NCBI GenBank assembly: GCA_963736695.1
Contig: CAVTPU010000005.1
Coordinates: 1-10,846 of the forward strand
Direction: 5' to 3'
DNA: 10,846 nucleotides
Origin: CAVTPU01 sp963736695
GTDB lineage: Bacteria > Actinomycetota > Actinomycetes > Mycobacteriales > Micromonosporaceae
The notes under the pieces are model-generated. The model made no database searches and was not told the DNA's origin. It saw only the letters and a program-made list of their open reading frames with translations. Both the position numbers and the translations under genes were made by a program. The number at the start of each line of letters is the position of its first letter. Positions within the stretch are counted from its first letter, which is position 1. Shown piece after piece: positions 1-5,938 of this stretch.

Positions 1-1551
1 GAGTGCGCGGGGCAAGTGATCGCCGAAGCCCGTCGGCGCGCTGGGTGTGACCGCGTGTGACCCGAAGTCGTAGGTGACCACGTCGAAGGCCGCGCCCTGC
101 GCGTTGATCGGCGTCACCGTCACCCTGCTCCCCTGCACCGTCACCAGCAGGAAGTGATGCACCTGTGAATCGTCCTGTGGAACGGGGGCGGCTCCGCACG
201 CCGACCCCTTCGGGGTGGTGTATGACCATCCCAGACCATAGGCGTGCAGGCTCGAACAACTCGCCCGCAACGGGCCCAGACGCCCGCCGGATCCGCCGAC
301 GACATAGCTGGGAACGCCACCGGGTGGGGCGTTAAACCGTTGGTACGTATGGGAATGGCCATTGAAGACCAATCCGACACCGTTATCGTGAAGTAGCTGT
401 TCGACGCTGTTCGGATTCGACGGCGAGTTCTGCAGATAGACGTCGCTCGGCTCGCTCTTACTGTCGGAACGAAGCGAGAAGTGAAAGAACGCGAGTTTCA
501 TCTCATTCGGGTGCGCGGCGAGGTCGCGCGCCAGCCACTGATACTGCCGAGCCGTCGGCACCCAATGCGCCGCGTGGTCCATCTCGTATGGTTCACAATT
601 GGAGCCGCACGCGCCGCCCGTCGCGTCTCCGACGTTGCTGCTGCCCCAGGCGGCATCGAGCACATAGAACCGGGTTCCGCTGGCGGAGAACGCGTAGTAG
701 ATGGTCGGAGAGCTCTCCGACCTCGCCCCCAACAGAGGCGGATAGGTGACCATCGCACTCAACCCATCGGAGGCATTCACGGTCGTCGGTTGCGGCCACA
801 CCGCTAGCAATGTGCCGGTGCGACCGTGGTTGCCGGTTGCGGCGTACATCGGAATGTGTTGGCCGGGCTTGGCCCAATAACTCGGTCCGAAGACGGAGCT
901 GACGTTGTCGCCCGTCTGCTGCAGGTCGCCGTATTTGGTCTGCGAGCCACTTGGATAGCCCACGTCGCCGGTCGAGATCGCGAAACGGGCGTTTGTCGAG
1001 TCGATCAACGCCATGAGAGAAGCCTGATTGGCGTTGATGCTCCCGTCGTTGACACCGCCGTTTCTCGTGTCGCCCCAGTCGCCCACGACGACGAAACTGA
1101 ACGGGCTCGAGCTGTCCGCCGCCGGCAAGGTGGTGAACCGCGGCGACGGGTTACTACCCAGAAGATCGATGGGAGAAGCGCCAACCGTGTGAACCCGATA
1201 GCAGTAGCTTTGATTGGGGCTGAGCCCGGTGAGCTCCATCGAGTTTTGATAGCGCCGTCTGCCGTTGATGCTGATCGGTGAACCGGATGCGGTGGTGGTG
1301 AGCGAGACTGCGGCGCAGTCGCCCGGCAGCCCATAGGTCACCCGGCCACGCGACTGATTCATGGTCGCCCACGTGATCCGCACCGAGCTGGCCGAGAGGT
1401 CAGTGAGATATGGGGCACGCACCAATGAGGAACTTCCACCCGGAAGATCCGCCCACGCCGGATTGGACGGTCCCGTGATCGCGGCGCCAAGAACCGCTAA
1501 ACCAAGACAACCGCCGATGGCTCCGAGGCGTCGGCAGCACTGAAGTGTCAT
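1..1551 (-). CDS. Secreted purple acid phosphatase-like metallophosphoesterase (3' end missing)
   Basis: The frame is open for 517 codons from ATG 1551 to the left edge, so the C-terminus is missing. Residues 1-34 look like a Sec signal peptide ending AWA/DL. About residues 43-142 resemble the N-terminal fibronectin-like domain of purple acid phosphatases. The catalytic domain then carries all five blocks of that family: DWG (158-160), GDVGY (195-199), GNH (240-242), FFH (355-357) and GHSH (398-401). The seven expected metal ligands D158, D196, Y199, N241, H357, H399 and H401 are all present, including the tyrosine that binds Fe(III) in this family. The likely role is extracytoplasmic hydrolysis of phosphate mono- or diesters; the substrate is unknown. 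The upstream codon in frame is a stop (TAA at 1561-1563), so ATG 1551 is the first possible ATG. It has no good ribosome-binding site, which fits a leaderless or nearly leaderless transcript. Confidence 0.88.
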   Translation of the reverse strand, partial: MTLQCCRRLGAIGGCLGLAVLGAAITGPSNPAWADLPGGSSSLVRAPYLTDLSASSVRITWATMNQSRGRVTYGLPGDCAAVSLTTTASGSPISINGRRRYQNSMELTGLSPNQSYCYRVHTVGASPIDLLGSNPSPRFTTLPAADSSSPFSFVVVGDWGDTRNGGVNDGSINANQASLMALIDSTNARFAISTGDVGYPSGSQTKYGDLQQTGDNVSSVFGPSYWAKPGQHIPMYAATGNHGRTGTLLAVWPQPTTVNASDGLSAMVTYPPLLGARSESSPTIYYAFSASGTRFYVLDAAWGSSNVGDATGGACGSNCEPYEMDHAAHWVPTARQYQWLARDLAAHPNEMKLAFFHFSLRSDSKSEPSDVYLQNSPSNPNSVEQLLHDNGVGLVFNGHSHTYQRFNAPPGGVPSYVVGGSGGRLGPLRASCSSLHAYGLGWSYTTPKGSACGAAPVPQDDSQVHHFLLVTVQGSRVTVTPINAQGAAFDVVTYDFGSHAVTPSAPTGFGDHLPRAL

Positions 1552-1560
1552 TCCCGCATG

Positions 1561-1579
1561 TTAGGTTAGCCCAACAAAT
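1561..1579. promoter_or_regulatory. Putative IdeR/DtxR iron box
   Basis: The 19 bases TTAGGTTAGCCCAACAAAT match the DtxR/IdeR consensus TTAGGTTAGSCTAACCTAA at 15 of 19 positions, and the left half is perfect. The site ends 9 bp before the phosphatase ATG at 1551. On the minus strand it contains TAACCT (1563-1568), a possible -10 hexamer, so bound repressor would cover the promoter. The match is seen directly; regulation by an IdeR homologue is inferred. Confidence 0.68.
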
Positions 1580-1643
1580 GTCGCAGGAAAGAAACGCATT
1601 TACTGATCGTCTTGTCAACCGGACGATGGACGCCGCTGCCGGC

Positions 1644-2648
1644 TCAGATGTGTACGACCATCTTGCCGGTGTTGTCACCACGCAGCAGGCCGAGGAACGC
1701 GTCCGGAGCGTTCTCCAACCCGTCGACGATCGTCTCCTCCGCGTGGATCTGCCCGTCGGCGAGCCACCGACCAACCTCGGCGCGAAAGTCGGGCACCCGC
1801 TCCGGGTGGTCGGTCACGATGAAACCTCGCAGCAGGAGTCGTTTGCTGATGACGAGCGGGCCGAGATTGTCGGGGCCGGGCGACGCGGCGACGTCGTTAT
1901 ATTGCGAAATCGCGCCGCAGACCGCGACCCGGGCACCGACCTTAGCGGCGGCTAGTGCCGCCGACAGATGATCGCCGCCGACATTGTCGAAATAGACATC
2001 GATTCCCTCCGGCGCGGCGACACGCAACTGCTCACGCACGGACCCATCGCGATAGTTGAACGCCGCGTCAAAACCGAGACGTTCGATGAGGTGTGCCACC
2101 TTTGCGGCCGAACCGGCGCTGCCGACCACGCGGGCCGCCCCCCGCAGTCGGGCGATCTGCCCGACGAGGCCACCGACGGCGCCTGCCGCGCCGGAGACGA
2201 ACACCGTGTCGCCGGGCCGCATCGAGGCGACGTCGAGCAGGCCGACATAGGCGGTGAGGCCCGGCATTCCGAGCACGCCCAGATAGGCCGAGGCGGGGGC
2301 GAGGTCCGTGTCGACCTTCTGAAACAGCCGCGCCTCGCCCGCGGTGTAGTCACGCCAGCCGAGGTTGTGCAGGACCATGTCCCCCGGGGCGAACCCAGTT
2401 CCATTCTCGACGATCACCTCGCCGACGGCGCCGCCCTGCAGCACGGCGCCGACCTCGAACGGCGGAGCATAACTCTTGACGTCGTTCATCCGACCACGCA
2501 TATATGGGTCGACGGACATCACCACATTGCGCACCAGCACCGAGCCTGGCGCCGGGTCCGGAACCTCGACCGTCGCCACGGCGAACGTCTCCGCGGTAGG
2601 CCATCCCTGCGGCCGACTCGCGAGTCGGATCTCCCGTCCAGTGCGCAT
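1644..2648 (-). CDS. NADP-dependent medium-chain oxidoreductase (PTGR/curcumin-reductase type)
   Basis: This 334-residue protein belongs to the zinc-independent medium-chain dehydrogenase/reductase group that includes prostaglandin reductase/leukotriene B4 12-hydroxydehydrogenase and E. coli curcumin reductase. These enzymes use NADPH to reduce the alkene bond of enones and enals in the cytoplasm. Hallmarks are MSVDPYMRGRMN (44-55), the nucleotide-binding loop SGAAGAVG (152-159) and YFDNVGG (219-225). No zinc-binding cysteine cluster is seen. Length is normal for the family. The frame is open further upstream, but ATG 2648 is preferred because AGGGGAG lies 5 nt before it and the family sequence begins there. 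It sits between the copper unit and the phosphatase with its own spacing on both sides (166 and 92 bp), so it is probably transcribed separately. The natural substrate cannot be read from sequence; a role in detoxifying reactive aldehydes or quinones is plausible. Confidence 0.9.
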   Translation of the reverse strand: MRTGREIRLASRPQGWPTAETFAVATVEVPDPAPGSVLVRNVVMSVDPYMRGRMNDVKSYAPPFEVGAVLQGGAVGEVIVENGTGFAPGDMVLHNLGWRDYTAGEARLFQKVDTDLAPASAYLGVLGMPGLTAYVGLLDVASMRPGDTVFVSGAAGAVGGLVGQIARLRGAARVVGSAGSAAKVAHLIERLGFDAAFNYRDGSVREQLRVAAPEGIDVYFDNVGGDHLSAALAAAKVGARVAVCGAISQYNDVAASPGPDNLGPLVISKRLLLRGFIVTDHPERVPDFRAEVGRWLADGQIHAEETIVDGLENAPDAFLGLLRGDNTGKMVVHI

Positions 2649-2653
2649 CGCCG

Positions 2654-2660
2654 CTCCCCT
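2654..2660 (-). promoter_or_regulatory. Ribosome-binding site that sets the reductase start
   Basis: On the minus strand AGGGGAG lies 5 nt before ATG 2648. It favours this start over the in-frame ATG at 2666 and over the longer open frame up to 2762. Confidence 0.65.
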
Positions 2661-2767
2661 GATCATGCTCGCCGCCCATGTGCGCCGCCATCGTTTACCA
2701 CGCGAGGCTAACGAGACGGTCAGGTCGGGCGCAATCTTCCCGGACAGCGACAAACGACACACCGGAT

Positions 2768-2808
2768 GCCGGCCCCGGCCGCGCCACGAACTCTCGACCG
2801 GGGCCGGC
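2768..2808 (-). terminator. GC-rich hairpin closing the copper oxidase unit
   Basis: GCCGGCCCCGG (2768-2778) and CCGGGGCCGGC (2798-2808) are perfect 11-bp inverted repeats around a 19-nt loop. The structure begins 6 nt after the multicopper oxidase stop codon. Only a weak, interrupted T-rich stretch (TGTGTCGTTTGT) follows on the minus strand, so this is either a non-canonical actinobacterial terminator or a 3'-end stabilising stem. The rest of the 2649-2814 gap must hold the reductase promoter, but I see no convincing -35/-10 pair in it. Confidence 0.65.
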
Positions 2809-2814
2809 GACGGA

Positions 2815-4350
2815 TCATGCCAGATAGCCCAGCTGCGTCATCATGCCCGCCTCCGCGTGATAGATGTTGTGGCAGTGCAGCATCCACCGGCCGGGATTGT
2901 CGGCGTCGAAGACGACCGACGCCGTCTGTCCAGGAAGGACTATCATGGTGTCCTTCCGCAGTCCGGTCGACTCGATGGCGAACGTGTGGCCATGCAGGTG
3001 CAGTGGATGCCACATCGTCGTGGAGTTCACCACCTCAAGCCGCACCCGTTCCCCGGACCGGACCGGCTCGAGGTGATGCGCGTCGTGGGCGCGTCCGTTG
3101 ACCGCCCAGTCATAACGTGCCATGCCGCCGGTGAGCCTGAGCGTATGGGTGCGCTCGACGGCGCGTGCCGCCAGCCGCGCCGACTCCGCCGGTCTGAGCT
3201 GGCGATAGGAGACGATCCGGCGGTCGAGTTCGACCGGCCGTACGGTTGAATTCACCGCCATGTGACCGCTGGTCCGAACCACCCCGAACGCCGCGCCACC
3301 CTTGCCCTCCGCGACCGCGACGAGCGGGAAGGTCCCATCGCCGAGGGTGACCACCACGTCATAACGTTCGCCCATGCCGATGAGCAACGCGTCGGTCTCC
3401 ACCGGCTCGACCGGATAGCCATCGGCATGTGTGATCAACATCCGGTGTCCGCCCAACGCGACGCGAAACGCCGTGTCGGCACCGGCGTTGATGAGACGCA
3501 TCCGCACCCGGGTCCCCGGTCGTGCTCGGAACGTTACCGGCATCGATGCCGTCCGTCCATTGAGGAGAAAGTGCGGATATCGGACGTCGCCCGCGTCGCC
3601 GCCGAGCAGCGAACTGGCCGCACCCATCATCATGTGTCCGCCGGCCGAGTGGCTCATGTTCGCCATCCCCTGCTTGAGTTCGGCGAACACCTCGTCGGGC
3701 GTGCCCGTGACGCCATCGAGCCAGTCGTCGACGACGACAACCCATTCCTCGTCATAGGCGAGCGGTTCCCGCGGATCGTCCACAATGACCGGCGCGTAGA
3801 GCCCCCGGTCGAGTTGCGCCCCGACATGCGGGTGCAACCAATAGGTTCCGGGCCGTGCTGCGGTGAACTCATAAGTGAACCGCCCACCGGCCCCGACCGG
3901 CTGCTGGGTCACGCCAGCGACACCGTCCATGTCGTTGCGCAACGCGATGCCGTGCCAGTGCACGCTCGTCTCGGTCGGCAGTCTGTTGTCAACGGTCGCC
4001 CGGACCACGTCGCCGGCGCTGACCCGGATCGGCGCGCCGGGCACCTGGCCGCCATAGCTCCAGGTCTGCGGCCGCACACCACCCAAATCGACGACGCCGG
4101 CCGTCGCCGCGAGGGTGAACTCCCTGACCCTTCCCGGCCGTCGATCCGCCTCGGCCCGGGCGACCTGGTCACCGTCGGACGCCACGAACTTCTCTCCATT
4201 GTGTACGCCGGAGCTGTCCGCCCTGTCGCACCCAGCTATCGCCGCGACGCTGGCGGCGACGAGCCCCGCCCGCAGCAGGGATCGCCGAGACAGCGCTATG
4301 GGAGCGTCGGCTGTGCGGCCGTCGATGGGGCTCACGTCAACGGGGCTCAT
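2815..4350 (-). CDS. Tat-exported multicopper oxidase (CueO/MmcO-like)
   Basis: This 511-residue protein is a three-domain multicopper oxidase, most likely oxidising Cu(I) to less toxic Cu(II) with O2 outside the membrane. The N-terminus has a twin-arginine signal, SRRSLLRAG (21-29), then a hydrophobic stretch and a lipobox-like IAGC (38-41), suggesting a Tat-exported lipoprotein. All four copper-ligand blocks are present: HWH (131-133), WLHPH (171-175), HPLHLH (448-453) and HCHNIYH with a following methionine (492-504), giving type 1, 2 and 3 centres. A Met/His-rich insert at about 229-243 (GMANMSHSAGGHMMMG) resembles the Met-rich copper-collecting segments of CueO-type enzymes. The ATG overlaps the stop of the DUF305 gene as ATGA, so translation is probably coupled, with GGATGAG just upstream as ribosome-binding site. 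The length and Tat signal resemble M. tuberculosis MmcO (Rv0846c). Laccase activity on phenols or siderophores is an alternative role. Confidence 0.93.
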   Translation of the reverse strand: MSPVDVSPIDGRTADAPIALSRRSLLRAGLVAASVAAIAGCDRADSSGVHNGEKFVASDGDQVARAEADRRPGRVREFTLAATAGVVDLGGVRPQTWSYGGQVPGAPIRVSAGDVVRATVDNRLPTETSVHWHGIALRNDMDGVAGVTQQPVGAGGRFTYEFTAARPGTYWLHPHVGAQLDRGLYAPVIVDDPREPLAYDEEWVVVVDDWLDGVTGTPDEVFAELKQGMANMSHSAGGHMMMGAASSLLGGDAGDVRYPHFLLNGRTASMPVTFRARPGTRVRMRLINAGADTAFRVALGGHRMLITHADGYPVEPVETDALLIGMGERYDVVVTLGDGTFPLVAVAEGKGGAAFGVVRTSGHMAVNSTVRPVELDRRIVSYRQLRPAESARLAARAVERTHTLRLTGGMARYDWAVNGRAHDAHHLEPVRSGERVRLEVVNSTTMWHPLHLHGHTFAIESTGLRKDTMIVLPGQTASVVFDADNPGRWMLHCHNIYHAEAGMMTQLGYLA

Positions 4351-4961
4351 AGCTCATCCGCGATGACCTGAAGGGCCTCGACCTGCGACGTCCGGGATCG
4401 CTCGACGCGGTCGGCAAGCTGCTTCACCGTTGGGGAGCCCATATGTGCACGGCACATCTGGATGACCCCGTTGTGGTGCGAGATCATCATCCGCGCGAAG
4501 AGTCGATCGAAGTCGTTACCATGGGCGGCGGCCAGCTTCGCCATCTCCTCGGCCGAGGCCATCGCTGGCACGTTGCCTGCGCTGTGCATGTGGTCGTGCC
4601 CGGGTGGCGGAGTGGGCCTGTTCCACGAGCGGAGCAGGCCGGTCAGTTCGCCGGCCAGGTCACGCTGCTGGCCAAGGATCTCCTTGGCGATCTGCTTGAT
4701 CTGCGGGCGGGCCGATCGGGCCGCCGCGAGTGTCGCCATCCGCGCCGCCTGCTCGTCATGTCCGAGCAGAAACTGGGCGAAGGCGACATCGGCGTCGGCG
4801 ATGCCGGTGGCTCCGGCAGCCCCAGCGGCGCTCGTTGTCGGCGAGGAGGTCGGGGTGGAGGTTGCGTGCTGAGCGGAGGGGTGATCGGCCGAACAGGCCG
4901 CGAGGGCGAGTGCCCCCGCGGCGGCGACGACGAGCATGAATGGTGTGCGGGCAGGATTCAT
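4347..4961 (-). CDS. DUF305 lipoprotein, probable copper-binding protein
   Basis: This 204-residue protein starts with a lipoprotein signal peptide (hydrophobic 8-22, lipobox LAAC with C23), then a Ser/Thr/Ala-rich linker (24-55) and a DUF305 domain (about 57-204). DUF305 is a four-helix, ferritin-like fold usually made of two similar halves, each with a D-x2-F...HH...M pattern. The second half is canonical (MMISHHNGVIQMCRAHM, 158-174), while the first reads FLLGHDEQAARMA, with HD in place of HH. A His-rich segment GHDHMH (121-126) joins the halves. DUF305 proteins often sit beside copper-resistance genes, and the coupled oxidase gene downstream supports delivery or storage of copper on the outer face of the membrane; this role is inferred. 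A GTG at 4970 is in frame, but ATG 4961 has AGGTG 6 nt upstream and is preferred. Confidence 0.88.
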   Translation of the reverse strand: MNPARTPFMLVVAAAGALALAACSADHPSAQHATSTPTSSPTTSAAGAAGATGIADADVAFAQFLLGHDEQAARMATLAAARSARPQIKQIAKEILGQQRDLAGELTGLLRSWNRPTPPPGHDHMHSAGNVPAMASAEEMAKLAAAHGNDFDRLFARMMISHHNGVIQMCRAHMGSPTVKQLADRVERSRTSQVEALQVIADEL

Positions 4962-4967
4962 CGAATG

Positions 4968-4972
4968 CACCT
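4968..4972 (-). promoter_or_regulatory. Ribosome-binding site that sets the DUF305 start
   Basis: AGGTG on the minus strand, inside GAAAGGTG, lies 6 nt before ATG 4961. The GTG at 4970 is part of this same sequence and has no usable site of its own. Confidence 0.6.
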
Positions 4973-5011
4973 TTCGGCTTTCGGAGAAGGCAATGGCGGA
5001 TGGACACCTTG

Positions 5012-5035
5012 TTCAATCGATAATTTTCGATTGAA
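5012..5035. promoter_or_regulatory. AT-rich 9-bp inverted repeat between DUF6153 and DUF305 genes
   Basis: TTCAATCGA (5012-5020) and TCGATTGAA (5027-5035) form a perfect 9-bp inverted repeat around a 6-nt centre (TAATTT). It lies 10 bp after the DUF6153 stop and about 50 bp before the DUF305 ATG. Its AT content is far above the surroundings, as expected for a protein-binding operator or internal promoter rather than a terminator. The TTCAA...TTGAA form loosely recalls ArsR/SmtB-family operators, but I cannot assign a regulator. Confidence 0.5.
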
Positions 5036-5045
5036 TTTGAGTGGC

Positions 5046-5603
5046 CTATATCCGCAGCACCGAAAGGTCGGCCAAGCGCAGACTCAAGGGAGTCGGCGGT
5101 GGCCCGCGTCGAACCGTCGACGCGGGCATCTCGACCGCAATGCCAGCGGTCCGGCCATGCGCGCCAAGCCACAGCGCGAGTCCGGCGACGAGAATCGCCA
5201 CGCACACATCGAGCGGGTTGAACACTCCCCCACCCGCGCCGGTGACCATCGCTGGCTGACCAATGCGCACCTCGGGCCCACCGTGAACGGTAAACCTGAT
5301 GGCGTGATCACCGGCGTTGTGCCCGGCGACGTGATCACCGGCGTTGTGCCCGGCGACGTGATCACCGGCGTTGTGGCCGATGGCATTGTGCTCACTGACA
5401 CTGTGGTTGCAGGCACGGTGATCGCTGGCCCCGAAGCCGCTGACGCCGTGTCCACCGGCAACGATGCTGAAACCAGCCCCGACCACACCGTGGCCATCTC
5501 CGCCATGCGACAGGTGGCCAATGGTGTGCATGCCCGCGACCCCGAGGACGACGAGTCCGATGAGCACCAGCCGAACCACACGAACGATTCGCATCGACAC
5601 CAC
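5046..5603 (-). CDS. His-rich DUF6153 membrane protein
   Basis: This 185-residue protein has an N-terminal membrane segment (about 5-24), a long His-rich loop (25-107) with 15 histidines and one cysteine, and a second membrane segment around PLDVCVAILVAGLALWLG (130-147). The pattern MHTIGH...His-rich...DVCVA matches the DUF6153 family of small actinobacterial membrane proteins. Function is not established; the loop should bind metal and lies beside copper genes, so copper buffering outside the membrane is inferred. Part of the loop is a tandem array of a nine-residue unit, HNAGDHVAG. The frame could start at TTG 5621 or ATG 5594, but GTG 5603 is preferred because GGAGG lies exactly 7 nt upstream. 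It is the first gene of the unit continuing with DUF305 and the oxidase, 84 bp from the former. A small exported protein beside the oxidase recalls LpqS (Rv0847) next to MmcO in M. tuberculosis. Confidence 0.8.
   Translation of the reverse strand: MVSMRIVRVVRLVLIGLVVLGVAGMHTIGHLSHGGDGHGVVGAGFSIVAGGHGVSGFGASDHRACNHSVSEHNAIGHNAGDHVAGHNAGDHVAGHNAGDHAIRFTVHGGPEVRIGQPAMVTGAGGGVFNPLDVCVAILVAGLALWLGAHGRTAGIAVEMPASTVRRGPPPTPLSLRLADLSVLRI
5304..5375 (-). repeat. 27-bp in-frame tandem repeat (2.7 copies)
   Basis: Two identical 27-bp units (5304-5330 and 5331-5357) and the first 18 bp of a third (5358-5375) lie head to tail inside the DUF6153 gene. Each begins GTGATCACCGGCGTTGTG. A degenerate fourth copy follows at about 5382-5399. 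The unit encodes nine residues with two histidines and an aspartate, so copy number sets the number of putative metal ligands. There are no spacers, so it is not a CRISPR array. Confidence 0.92.
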
Positions 5604-5608
5604 CGAAA

Positions 5609-5616
5609 CACCTCCT
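5609..5616 (-). promoter_or_regulatory. Strong ribosome-binding site that sets the DUF6153 start
   Basis: AGGAGGTG on the minus strand is a near-perfect Shine-Dalgarno sequence. Its GGAGG core is 7 nt from GTG 5603, 10 nt from GTG 5600 and 16 nt from ATG 5594. It therefore points to a GTG start and shows that expression of the unit is built for efficient translation. Confidence 0.75.
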
Positions 5617-5723
5617 CGCAATCACGCGCTCACGGACCGCTATCAGCCGAACCTATCCTAGTGCTCCCAACAATCGGCAGCACCCACACGAGCGGCGGCA
5701 CCCCAGTCACAGCGCAGCAGCCT

Positions 5724-5781
5724 GCGATGATCGTGGGCGTTGAGACCGGCCCGAGCCGGTGTAATCGCCCACGATCATCGC
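5724..5781. repeat. Nested palindrome: 16-bp outer and 6-bp inner stem
   Basis: GCGATGATCGTGGGCG (5724-5739) and CGCCCACGATCATCGC (5766-5781) are perfect inverted repeats of 16 bp. Inside them ACCGGC (5745-5750) and GCCGGT (5755-5760) form a second perfect stem with a CCGA tetraloop. The two stems are separated by a symmetric 5-nt internal loop on each side. It lies upstream of both flanking genes, so it is unlikely to be a simple terminator for either. A leader RNA structure, a large operator, or a REP/MITE-like dispersed element are the options. Confidence 0.85.
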
Positions 5782-5795
5782 GAGAACGCGACGTT

Positions 5796-5832
5796 TCCCG
5801 CGATTACGCTCGGCATGAACGTGATTGCGGGA
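5796..5832. repeat. Second stem-loop downstream of the nested palindrome
   Basis: TCCCGCGATTACG (5796-5808) pairs with CGTGATTGCGGGA (5820-5832) over 13 positions, two of them G-U type if transcribed, around an 11-nt loop. That both non-Watson-Crick positions are G-U favours selection on an RNA fold over a DNA palindrome. A small stem TCGCG/CGCGA (5778-5782 with 5787-5791) lies between it and the first palindrome. The structure ends about 107 bp before the DUF4173 start codon, where a 5' leader could lie. Confidence 0.6.
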
Positions 5833-5938
5833 GTCACGGGGCTCGCTCAATTTCCGACATCTGTGGCGAATCACTCCTGAGTCCACGCGGTATGCTCTCC
5901 CAACTCCTCGATGCCCCTCATCCGATCGGAGTTCGACC

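Larger units (their letters stand above)
5604..5938. other. Divergent intergenic region with promoters and structured DNA
   Basis: This 335-bp gap separates the minus-strand copper unit from the plus-strand DUF4173 gene, and no reading frame in it looks real. The left part must hold the promoter of the copper unit; TAGGAT (complement of 5655-5660) is a possible -10 without a good -35. The middle (5724-5833) is a run of inverted repeats described separately. The right part holds the DUF4173 promoter, with TATGCT (5891-5896) as a possible -10. No G/C-tract palindrome of the CsoR-operator type is evident. Confidence 0.6.

Noticed and set aside
1613..1618. TTGACA on the minus strand as -35 box of the phosphatase promoter
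   Set aside because: The hexamer is perfect, but at 17-bp spacing the expected -10 reads GTTTCT, and the better candidate TAACCT inside the iron box is about 44 bp away. No standard pair forms.
2649..2762. N-terminal extension of the reductase (38 extra residues)
   Set aside because: The extension is basic and unlike the family, while ATG 2648 has a well-placed AGGGGAG and gives normal length.
3262..4371. 369-codon plus-strand frame opposite the multicopper oxidase
   Set aside because: It is exactly antisense to a gene with all copper-ligand motifs; its product has no recognisable domain and the composition of a shadow frame.
5304..5399. Repeats considered as a CRISPR array
   Set aside because: The 27-bp units are contiguous without spacers, are in frame inside a gene, and no cas gene is present.
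5724..5781. Nested palindrome considered as a rho-independent terminator
   Set aside because: No gene ends into it from either side (the flanking genes are divergent), and neither flank has a T tract.
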